Assembly: GCF_029962835.1 (NCBI RefSeq)
Contig: NC_080586.1
Span: 65,728,001 to 65,792,000, forward strand
Direction of reading: 5' to 3'
DNA length: 64,000 nucleotides
Source of the DNA: Magnolia sinica
Taxonomy: Eukaryota > Streptophyta > Magnoliopsida > Magnoliales > Magnoliaceae
This document shows positions 11,008 through 20,539 of this stretch, piece by piece; within the stretch, counting starts at the first letter, position 1; every line of letters starts with the position of its first letter. The notes under the pieces were generated by a model, which worked only from the letters and a program-made list of their open reading frames with translations, ran no database searches and had not been told where the DNA came from. The translations under genes and the position numbers were made by a program.

Positions 11008-11935
11008 GAGTGTTGGATAATCTGTCCCCGTCCTGCTCCGCTCACAAAGATATGTTCACTAGCTCAGCATAAGTGGGTATGCTAGTGCAACACATCTTCG
11101 AGCGTATTTCGGGCCACAGGCCCTTAGAAAACTGTTGCATTTGCATTGGCTGATCAACTAAAATCAACGAAACATACCTGGCCAGCTCCGTAAACCTGTT
11201 CTCATATTCCGCCACTGTCATCCCTCCCTGATGAAGGCGAAGAAACTCACTCTGCTTCTCATGCTGGTACGTGAGAGGGAAATACTTCTCATGGAAGTGC
11301 GTCTCAAAGGCCTCCCACGTCCACACAAATCTGACAGCAATGGTCCTGAGAACCATGTCCCACCATAAACTGGCCTCCTTCTCAAATATGAAGGTGACCA
11401 ACTCCACCTGCTCTCCCTAAGTGCAGTGCAGTGGCTTCAGCATCCTAGAAATGCGGTAAAGCCAATATTCGGCCTCCTCAGGTCGGTGAGTACCCGCTAC
11501 AGTGGGAGGCTGCAAGTGTTGGAATCGCTCAAAGGTACCGCTGGCACTCGCGTTCCCAGCAGGGTGCATATGTGATGCAGGTGGAGCCACACCCATACTC
11601 TGGGCAAAGATCCCCGCCATGGTAGCTAGAAACTACTGCCGCTGCTGCTGTACCTATTGCTGCTGCATCAACAACATCATTTACTCCAGCCTATCAGGAA
11701 GCAAAGCTGACTAAGGTACATGCGGCGTTGAAGAGGACATATGGTTCTGCTCAGGAACCGGTGGTGCAATAGGCGCAGGCCCATTGGTAGGGCCAGTGGC
11801 TAGTTGAGAATCCGGTATAGTATCGTGAGTCGGGCCTGAAATGGGGTCCGAATGATTATCGCTCAGGGGAGGTGCCTCGTCAATCGAATCGCCAAGAGTA
11901 AGATGTGCCGTACTCCATGTGGCCTTAGGTGACAT
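11008..11935 (-). pseudogene. gag: Chromovirus A gag
   Basis: The start is the ATG at 11935 (MSPKATW...). A proline-rich N-terminus is followed by a Q/M-rich stretch with stops, then NASASGTFERFQHLQPPTVAGTHRPEEAEYWL (starting near 11550) and the core FEKEASLWWDM, WEAFETHFHEKYFP, FLRLHQGGMTVAEYE, FTELARYV, a standard Retrotrans_gag domain. Stops occur after TPHVP, twice near the Q-rich region and after LKPLHCT. The zinc knuckle is lost to the deletion. The chromovirus B gag (26123-27308) aligns along its whole length. Confidence 0.82.
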
Positions 11936-12226
11936 TCCTTATATATAATATAGGGTGCAACCCGGGTCAGATTTAGCATACTCACAAACTCAACTACACC
12001 ACATTCACACACAGCTTAAAGAAACTTCATGCATTTCATTTACCAAAATTGTCACAATACATGAGATACAACGTTACATGAATCATGACAGAAGATGCAT
12101 GTGAGCTAATACAATCAAGGCTTCAAACACTAAAACATACTACCAAACTACCACACTACTAAGCCTATTGAGGCTACACATAGAAACAAGCAAACAAAGC
12201 AAAATAAAAGACGACTACATGCACGA
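11936..12226 (-). other. Spacer between ORF1 and gag
   Basis: About 290 bp of AT-rich sequence separates the end of ORF1 from the gag start. The same gap in chromovirus B is 25768-26122 (355 bp). I see no ORF in it. Confidence 0.5.
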
Positions 12227-13479
12227 CTAGTCATCAAAATCCAATGATGGTGGAGGTGCATTCGTATCCTGCACACAGCACAGGATAGCTCTCAAAGCAC
12301 GAGACACCTTGCTAAATTTTCACTTTATGAAGGCCTGAGCCTCTTCGACCTTGGCTCGGGTCATAGTGATCTCCTATCGTAGGGCGGCCTGACCCTCCTC
12401 AAGTTGAGTCAAGCGGGCTTGTATAGCCGCCCGATCGCTATCGCGGCTCTGTGTAGAAGGAGGAGAGCCCTCATCAGTTTCTTGGGCCTCCTCTTCTTCC
12501 TCTCCCTGCTCTCCTTCTATTTCATCTCTACCTTCTTCATCACTCTCTTCCTCTTCACTATCCATTTCATCCTCACTCTCATCGAGTCGGGCTTGACACT
12601 GTCACGGCCCAATCTCCATATTGTTGAGAGTGGCGTGGTTGATGAAGTGGATCGGCACAGGAACTTCTGTGCCAAGTGTGTAGGCGAACTCGCGTGCAAG
12701 CTTGCAAATAAGTCGGCCGAATGGGAATAAAATGGACGTCCTGGAAGAGCGCGCAGTCTGCACTCTTTGTAATAGCACATACGTAGGCACGCACAGCTTC
12801 TCTCCCTGCCCAGCTTGGTACAGGAAGTCTACCATCAAGCGTGTCACTCGCTGCGATTGCTCCACCTGGGATACACGTTGTACGTGAAGATGTGATGGAG
12901 TAAGCGGAAGTCGTCAGTCATATTGGATGCTAGGAGGCTATTGTTTGGATTCTAGTGGGCCAGTTGGCCACAAAGAAATCACGTGCGGCAATCTCTTTCA
13001 CGTGCACTCCGAAGATTCTTCTCACTAGCATAGACCTCGCTAAGCTGCATTCCCATAACTCCGGCTATCAAGCTAGCATTGACTGTGAGATCTCGCCTTC
13101 CCACGGGAAATTTAAACTGCAAAGGCTCCAGCGGTGGCTCCCACATGTGGGTGTAGAAGGCTCGGATAGTGTTCACATTCGCATGAGACTTACCCTCAAA
13201 TATGGGACCCCACCCAGCCTTGACCAGGCAGTCCATCAACAAATATTCTCCAAAGAGCTTCTCGTCCACGTGTGCTTCAAAAAGAACCCTACGGCCCTAG
13301 AATCTTCCATGAGACAAATCCGCCAGTAGGGTTCTCTTGAGGTGAGCCTGGGGATCGAGGTCTCGCTTTGTCCTTATCTACCGATCGACGCTTGCACTAG
13401 CGGTGGCGCCTCTCAGTCTCCTTGAACGAGTAGGGCGACTAGGCCCGGCCTTATCCGTAGGAGCCCTCTTCTTCCCCAT
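12227..13479 (-). pseudogene. ORF1 upstream of gag, broken
   Basis: An extra ORF lies between leader and gag. It starts MGKKRAPTDKAGPSR at 13479 and ends APPPSLDFDD-stop at 12227, about 417 codons including shifts. The middle part (13269-12979) has FYTHMWEPPLEPLQFKFPV and VNASLIAGVMGM, resembling the 'putative plant transposon protein' domain often found before plant gag genes. The following part (about 12850-12600) has VDFLYQAGQGEKLCVPTYVL and FPFGRLICKLAREF. The end is a strongly acidic segment (12565-12374) and a short coiled-coil-like stretch. Chromovirus B carries the same protein (24556-25767). Function unknown. Several frameshifts separate the pieces. Confidence 0.7.
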
Positions 13480-14330
13480 GAGAGAAAGAAGCGTGGAGAT
13501 GGAGAAAATAGCCATTATTAGCTCGGAAAGAGCCATGGGAGTGAAATAATGTGGAGGGAGAGAATGGGTTGTTGAACTTGAGATTCTAGAGACACAAGGG
13601 AAAGTTGGTACACTTAAATGAAAAGAAACGAGGGAGATAGACAGCTGTGGAAGATGGGTTTGAGAGAATGGTGTAGACGGTGCAAGAAAAAGGAAAAAAA
13701 AGAGCTTTGAGGGGTGATTTGAGAGGGAAAATTTGGGATTTTTGAGAGAAAGGAAAGCTTGAAGGGGTGGGAAATGAAGAGGGGAAACAAATGGAATGAA
13801 TAAAAATATTTCCAGTGGATTTGGTGGGCCACACAGTAGCTCACATGCGCTGGCCCGACAGGCCTGGTCCGCTCGACCGACGAGGCCTCGACGTTTCGGC
13901 GATGCCATCACCCGTCCCTGGACCTTCTGGAGATGGCTTACCCCAGGGTCGATGCCATCCCCCCCGGGGTGCTGGAAAAGTGCGCGGTCCACTTTGGGCC
14001 CCTCCATATTACACCGTGTAGGCCCCCGACTCCGTTTGAGTCGTTTCGGGTCCCATTTCGCGTACTGTCGCACTTTTCGGTTTGATTGAGTGTGGAGTAG
14101 GTTGACTCAGGGTCTAAATCCATCGATTGACAGTCTAGGAACGAATGGAGGCCCTCACGCATGATCATAGAGGCCTATGGGCCCAAATTTAGCAGTCAGA
14201 GCTGGTCGGTTTCGCCAATTGGCAAAATTGGGAATCCTATGCTAGTTTATACGTTTCAACGCTCCCTCCTAAGTCAAAGTATGTCAGTGTGCGTCATGTG
14301 ATCATAACCCAGGTCCAGTTTAATCCAAAT
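13480..14330 (-). other. Chromovirus A leader
   Basis: Non-coding leader between primer site and ORF1. Plus-strand 13500-13805 is C-poor, so the transcript is G-poor there, as in chromovirus B. 13810-14000 is GC-rich with 'gggccc' phrases. The long minus ORF crossing it (13378-14073) owes its length mostly to this composition; only its last 33 codons (MGKKR...) are the genuine ORF1 start. Confidence 0.6.
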
Positions 14331-14345
14331 CATACTTTGATACCA
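14331..14345 (-). other. Primer-binding site, tRNA-Met-i type
   Basis: On the minus strand the sequence reads TGGTATCAAAGTATG, close to the TGGTATCAGAGC complement of initiator tRNA-Met, three bases from the LTR end at 14349. Confidence 0.85.
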
Positions 14346-14679
14346 ACTTATAATGCCCTAAAATTCGAGGGTTGAGCAGGAGCCCAACTCCCGAGTCCCA
14401 GCACATCACTTATGCAACATAGATAAAGATGATTAAATGTTGTCTGTATTAGTGCCTTAAACATGAGTGAGATTATACCAAACAACAAATCATACTCTAG
14501 AGATAGTTAAACTTTGCAAGTGGAAGACTACGATAGATATATAAAGTACATAGATGTGTTTTCCAACTTCCCGAGTATGATGGCATTGCTGAGCTGAATA
14601 AATATATATCTGATTCAAAAGAGTACCAAATGACAAAATGTGAATGTCCAACTAATCATATATCCCTGTAATCCCGTGG

Positions 14680-14779
14680 GTTAGAGCGGCCTACGAAAAC
14701 CCGCCTGATAACTGCATGTATGAGAACTCCTCCTCATCGTCGTAGAAGTCTGGCTCGGCCTCATACGTCACGCCAGAAT
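14680..14779 (-). other. Acidic micro-ORF in LTR (copy 2)
   Basis: Starting after a CAG, the minus strand reads DSGVTYEAEPDFYDDEEE then FSYMQLSGGFS-stop. The 3' LTR copy (5644-5550) reads the same with one glutamate codon fewer (a 3-bp difference, so frame is kept) and ends at the same stop. It has no ATG of its own. See also 45580-45475, 49502-49595 and 55898-55993. Coding status is unproven. Confidence 0.4.
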
Positions 14780-16864
14780 CTGCATCTAAGACAGAGTCTG
14801 GTTGGTGTTTAAAACACCATCCCAGAATGTGGGAGTGAGTGATCAACTCAGTGGAGCTATAAAGCAAAGGTTAACATGTTATCAATTCAGTCAAGCAGTA
14901 ATGATAAAGCAATGAAACAAACACTCCTAAGTACTCTAATTAATATAAGGATGGTATGTAGTAATGATGCATGCCCTCGCATGCACTCCCTCTTACGACA
15001 ACATTTTACGATCGCAGCATGCACTCCTTCCTCTATGCACTTCATCGCCAAAGCACCGTGCAATGCGATGCATGGTCGTGTTAGCCAAGTTCTTAATTAG
15101 ATTTATTTATACAGTAGGTTGGGAAGCTAAGATACCTCCCTTATATCATTTCTCAAACAATGATCCATCTAGGGTCGTCAGTCCTAGCCAGTCTCATACG
15201 ATGTTGCGATTCCAGGTCGCTACAAAGGGCTCGTCACCACAATGCAAGCCTAGCTTATACTCTAGTTGCTATGGAAAGGAGCGCAGTCTCAGAGTATGCT
15301 CGAGGTCACTAAGAATGGCTCGTCACCTAGTCGTAGGCCGACAACTCGAATACAGTATCCCATACCACCGTATTTGGCTCACGAGTCTGGGTTGCTCACT
15401 GGATACTACAGGGAGGTTCGTCGCCCTATCGTAGGCCAAAAAGACGACCACATTGTCCCATACCACTATGCCCGGCTCATGAGTCTTAGCGGATCGAGGT
15501 ACCAAGGTTAAACGGGATTTTACACTGGTAAGTCGGTACCTTAGATTCAAACAGTAGCGTCCATACATGGTGAACATACATCGAGTCAACTGGGTTGCTT
15601 GACAAGCTCGACAGATACGAGCATACGTCGAGTTGATTGACATGGAGCGCGTAAGCACTCCGCGTGGCCTAACCACTACCGACAAGCAGCATACGACTCG
15701 GAGTCATTGGGCGTGTCTGTAGTGGTTAAGCAGTTCAACCATCGTTCATAGACAATTACCGATTGTCTGGACTACATCGTTGCCCCAATCACATTTCAAA
15801 CAATAACATTCACATATAGTAATCCAAAATAGCATGTGACAACTGAAATCAGATATAAATCTTACTTGAGCAATTAAACAAACACATACTACGCATATTA
15901 TCATACACCGACATTTCATCCATACAACACATAGTAGTAAGATAGGTTATATAGAGGAAACTATAACTATAGATAAGGGAATTGAGAATCCTATCTCAAC
16001 ACCCTTATTACATACCTTTAAACAAGCATTTCCTCATTCAGGCATTTTATCAAACACGTAGGCTACATACTTCAACATACATGTATTTGACTAGTCATAA
16101 CATATATCCTGGCAAGCCCTTTTTACAAGGAGTTGCCACATACACAACAAGCATATATTCATAGTTAATAATCATGGCAAGCCCAAATCCAAATTCCATG
16201 TTCATTCAGACATCTTTACAAGCACTTAGACTACACACCTTAACATACGTGACGTATGTTGGTTATAACAGGTGTTAGGGCAAATCCTTTCACCAAGGAG
16301 TTGTCACACGTATAACAACCATATATTCACGATGAATAATCATGGCAAATATAAATCCAAATTCCATATTCATTCAATCATATCAACAAACACATGGATT
16401 GCACTATGTTCAACATAGTTCATATATATGTGTAAAGCGCGGGAAACATCGTATTTATGCATGCGATAGCATTCAAGTCAGTCATAAATCATTAACTAAC
16501 ATTGAAAGCCTTGAAAACCATAACCTAAACGTTTATAGTCAGCACCTTTCGCCGATAGACTCATAACGAACTCAGTTTGAACACTATGCCTTTGCCTACG
16601 ATACAACCTATAGCATAAAATAGGTTAGCTATTTATCACCTAAAATAGGTTAGGGTTAGGATTTCTTACCTAAGAACGGAATCAAAATCGCCGGAATAAC
16701 GATATAAAAGTGGTAGTTAAGCGGGTAGAGTGGCAAGGAAGAATCCCATGAACAAACTCCAACACTCTCTCTCTTCTCCTCACTTTCTTCTTCTCTTTTC
16801 TCTCTCTTCTCTCCTAGGGTTGTAAATTCGTATGGAATGAGAGAGAGAGAGAGGGTTTAAGGTG

Positions 16865-16874
16865 CTTATATAGG
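16865..16874 (-). promoter_or_regulatory. TATA box of chromovirus A 5' LTR
   Basis: CCTATATAAG on the minus strand, identical to the 3' LTR site. In an active element this would set the transcript start some 30 bp to the left. Confidence 0.6.
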
Positions 16875-17650
16875 CCCAGAACTAATGGGAATGGCCCCAG
16901 GGCCATGATATACTTAGGTTATAGCCAAAGTTGGCTGTTTCGGTCCAACGGAGCTGTTCTGGAAGCCCCTTTCTTACGTGCAGTCGGACTTAAGCTTCCT
17001 GACATTGGATTTGGGTCAGGCTAAGTTTTTGGTCTGATCGGGTTTACAGATCGACCGCGGAGGACCAGTTTCAGTTCAACGGTCACCGGCACTCGATTAG
17101 GGCCACAAGTTCACTTACATGTGTTAAAAATTTTCCCTGATCCGTGGGTGTAATTGGGTCAGATTCCGACGGTCTGAATCCTTAAATTCGGCCTATAAGC
17201 GAATGACTCAATTCACTTAAGTTTGTGTTCATTTCTTAAAGATATTCGCGTTTCTCACACACTTCGCTCCGGGCTTAAGTTGTGCGTTTCTAGAAACTAT
17301 TAGGACTTGATTTCTGAGATGGTTGTCAAATCTAGTAATGCGGTCATAACCGTATAGTTTTGGGGTAATCGGACTTTCAACATGCGGTCCAGGTCCGATA
17401 CGAAGTTTACAGGTGTTCCCGAGAGCAACTGGGTTTTGGGATTGATTCTAAGTTTCAGGGTAATGTAACATCAACGATTCTACACGGTTTGGGTCTTGCA
17501 GTTCGTATTTAAAATGATTAGTGCTAATTTCACAGGTAACCTAGTTTAGCACTAGTTAATTCTCATTTAATGTCTAAAGGATTTGGTCCTTAGTGATTTC
17601 TGCCTGAGGTGGTACTCGGGTCTTTGTACGGATTTTTCCGAGACGTTACA

Positions 17651-18344
17651 TAATTAAAATAATCAATCATCATAACTTAAAGAATTATTAAACCCATGTA
17701 CTTCCCTTCTAGCTTGAGCTAGAGAGAACTTAGAAAAACATAACTTGAATAGAAAAAGAAAGCAATAAGAAAGAAATAAATGCAAATAGAAAAGATCTAA
17801 AAGGAAAAAAATAACTTATAAAATTAAAAACACTAAATATTGCTCTTAAATGTTTTTAATAATGTTTAGGAATGCCCAAGGAAGCCCTATTTATAAGTAG
17901 GGAACTCTCATTTTCGTACAAAGTTGGAAAACTCTAGAAATCACCTCAAATATACGCAGTTTCCCAAAATAGACTTATCACTGCACAGTTTGTTTTAAAT
18001 AGATTTTATGCTGCGCAGTTTTTCAAAATAGACTTCAGAGTTTCATAATTACTTTTTCAGGACGATTTCAGGATTCTTCACTTCAAATCTTCGATTCTCT
18101 TCATTCCTCACTTGGTTTTCTTGGATTATTGGCATGTGAATTCTTCAATCTTGGTCTCCTAAGATCCATCCCTTGCCTTGGTGATTCTTGAGCATCAAAT
18201 CCATACTTTTAACACCCTTTCTCAATCCAAGCACTTAAATTCACCTCACAACACATACATGAGTAAAATAAAATATTAAGGTGATTTATGTTCATAAAAC
18301 CAAGATATAAATGGTAAAAATTATGTAATATTTAAGTCTCAACA
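17651..18344 (-). mobile_element. Athila-like 5' LTR, right half
   Basis: Continuation of the LTR that begins at 4632. It contains a minus-strand TATA box (CTACTTATAAATAG, 17887-17900) and ends '...ttaagtctcaaca' (TGTTGAGACTTAA on the minus strand). The LTR outer edge lies at 18344. Confidence 0.7.
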
Positions 18345-18519
18345 ATTACTTGTGGATTGTTTCTGAAATTTAAACTGGTACATTAGTGGAAAACCCCCAC
18401 TTATAAATATACACCCAATCTTACTCAAGTACTGATTCATGCCTTCTTTTATAACTAAATACAGATTTAGAGAAACTACAATTAATCAATGGCAATCATT
18501 AAAAAATACAGTCTTTTAC
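18345..18519. other. AT-rich flank of the Athila-like element
   Basis: Host or older-element sequence to the right of the LTR. I see nothing identifiable in it. Confidence 0.4.
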
Positions 18520-19320
18520 TTCACTGCGACAGGGTTTGTCATCGAATAAGCCGATGAACAAGCTAAGTATCGTAAAGAGAAATCTGCGTCAATCAAGCAC
18601 GCGGAACCACGAACAGCTGCTGTAGTCATAACCGCTTCGCCGGTAACACAAGAAGAAAGGAATGACTGGATCGTTGTTACACGTAGGAGAACAAGAGCCT
18701 GAAATATCACTGCTGCTGAGACAAGTTCAACATCGAAAAGAGTTAGGGGACCAATAACACGAAACACAGCCAGGAAACACCCTGAACTCACCCCATTGGC
18801 AATCTACCTCGAGAAAACTGCCGTACCCTCATCGATACGTGACTTTCCTACTCTGCCTACTAGAAACACTAGGTGGACAAAAGAATAGAAAGGTAAGTCG
18901 TTGCTAACTAGCTCGCCAGTTTTTGACTCGCCTCAATCAAATGGCTATTCTGGAAATACAAGGAGATCAGACGAGTCTCCTCTTTCAACAATTCCTATAA
19001 CAGCAATGCATTCTCATTTGGCTTTGACTACAGCCTCGTCAGGAAATGGAGAGGCTGCTGTGCATATGGCCGGGACAAACCAAGGGCCCCCCCGACCACA
19101 GAAGACCGCGTAGCTGAAATGGCACAGGCACAGAGAACGCTGATGGAGAAATGCAGAAACCTCCGGAAGGCCCTGGCGACCCTCACACATAATGTAGCCC
19201 AAATGGCGGTACCCCCAATGATTGACAATGCAAATGAGAGAGAAAAGCAGCCCCAAGGGTCACAACCTCCGAGAACAGGGTCACTTGGTCCTGCCCCTAT
19301 AGCGAGAGCAAGGATTTAGT
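18520..19320 (+). pseudogene. Gag-like retroelement relic
   Basis: Plus-strand frames give EERNDWIVVTRRRTRA near 18650-18700, then LAIYLEKTAVP and RDFPTLPTRNTRW, and at 19119-19319 the peptide MAQAQRTLMEKCRNLRKA...PPMIDNANEREKQPQG, a charged helix followed by a proline/glutamine-rich segment. This order (basic 'VVTRR' segment, helix, low complexity) resembles the region before gag in some plant Ty3/gypsy elements. Stops and shifts are present. The family assignment is weak and no RT or LTR is attached. Confidence 0.35.
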
Positions 19321-19388
19321 ATGAAGTAAGACAAGTCATCCGAAATACAAGCAAGCCATAGTGCATGAATGTAGAAGTTTTAGCAGTA

Positions 19389-19390
<2 letters not shown>

Positions 19391-19430
<40 letters not shown>
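19391..19430. repeat. CT microsatellite
   Basis: About 20 CT units. It marks the left boundary of the large duplicated segment; the second copy is at 36258-36290. Confidence 0.95.
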
Positions 19431-19436
<6 letters not shown>

Positions 19437-20539
19437 TCAATAAATTTATTTTCCCACCTCCATCCTTAAGAAAGACATTTTCCTATGACTGACAAAAAAA
19501 AGTATTTTTGAAAAGTTATAAACTCAAATGTGCCACTGCCTATCTTCAATATCCTTACATGTGCCACATTTTTAATGCAAGCCCTAATATAATTTCATCA
19601 TTGTGATGTGGACAATGCAGTACATCACGCCTACATGCTATTTGGTATTTGTAACCTGGCATGTGGTGGTCCTTGTAATGGCACAAAGATGAGGATTTCC
19701 ATTATAGGTTACATGATTTGGCCAATGCCATTACAACATCATGTGCATGTGTCAAATGCAAGCTCCACAGTGAAAAGGGTAACATCATCATTTCATGTAG
19801 GGAAATCTTTGCTTTTCACTACTAGCCCTACATCTAATGTGAATGCATGATGCCCTTTCATTGGGTCACACTAGGGATTACAATGGACCCTTCAACGAAT
19901 GGTTGATGACAATTCACATTCCTTGCACCCCACGTGTAAAACAACCTATGTTGACAATGTGATACATCTACCTTTGTCTATCTTCAATTACTCTATACAT
20001 GCCATATGTGCCCGTGTGCACAAGTGCCTCTCTCTTGGTTTAAGTGCCCACATGTCAAATGTGCTAATATGTCTATTATGGCATGTGGCACCATACAACT
20101 TCAAGCACCTCACATATGACACGTGTAGTTCATTTTTTAGCATCTCATATGTGCCAAATGTGCTAATATAATACATGTCAATAATTATTAGGAAAATAAG
20201 AAGATTTTTATTTTGTTAAATAATAAATTTAAAATAAGTTCAAATTTTGTAGGAGATCTTGTGAAAAAAACAAATAAGGAAATAAGTATTATAAAACATT
20301 TAAAAAATTATTTTATCAAAGAATAAATTTGAAAAAGAAATTTTACAACAAAACCTAATTAATATGGAATTTACATTCTAGCACTTAAAAAAAAAGGTTT
20401 TGAAAAAGCTACCTCATCAATTGATATAATTATCACCCCACTACATTCCGTCACGAGTGGTGTGAAGAAATGGGTTGGTGGCTTGGATGGGCCCCACCAT
20501 GATGACTATATAAATTCAACCCCGACCATTAGGTGCATC
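19431..20539. repeat. CACATGTG-rich repeat, copy 1
   Basis: Non-coding sequence with many 'catgtgcc', 'acatgtg' and 'cacatgt' words (19500-20170), then an AT-rich tail (20185-20400) and a short dispersed repeat before the LTR. It is repeated almost base for base at 36291-37391. The two 80-90 codon frames at 19608-19850 and 19899-20171 are conserved in the second copy only because the DNA is duplicated; they have no protein motif. Confidence 0.75.

Larger units (their letters stand above)
5216..17650 (-). mobile_element. Chromovirus A (Ty3/gypsy), defective
   Basis: This is a minus-strand LTR retrotransposon running from TGTAAC at 5216 to GTTACA at 17650. Read on the minus strand the order is 5' LTR (17650-14349), tRNA-Met-i primer site, leader, ORF1, gag, integrase zinc finger, integrase core, chromodomain, polypurine tract, 3' LTR (7415-5216). 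Protease, reverse transcriptase and RNase H are missing: a deletion joins the end of gag to the linker before integrase. A further 1.9-kb insertion splits integrase. The C-terminal chromodomain-like segment places it among the chromoviruses. It is inserted in the Athila-like LTR. It cannot be autonomous. Confidence 0.85.
14349..17650 (-). repeat. Chromovirus A 5' LTR
   Basis: The 3,302-bp LTR starts tataatgccc (tgtaacgccc with two transitions) and ends gagacgttaca. Within it are the sub-repeats (15205-15490), a TATA box (CCTATATAAG, minus, 16865-16874), a GTAAG donor-like site (16680-16675), a near-palindrome ggtgtttaaaacacc (14804-14818), a CAG site (14780-14782) and the acidic micro-ORF (14779-14680). 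It is the more complete of this element's LTRs. Confidence 0.88.

Noticed and set aside
13378..14073. 231-codon minus frame as one gene
   Set aside because: Most of it is leader of chromovirus A with biased composition; only the last 33 codons (MGKKR...) correspond to ORF1.
19608..20171. Two 80-90 codon frames conserved at 36468-37023
   Set aside because: Shared only because the DNA segment is duplicated; CACATGTG-rich repeat without protein features.
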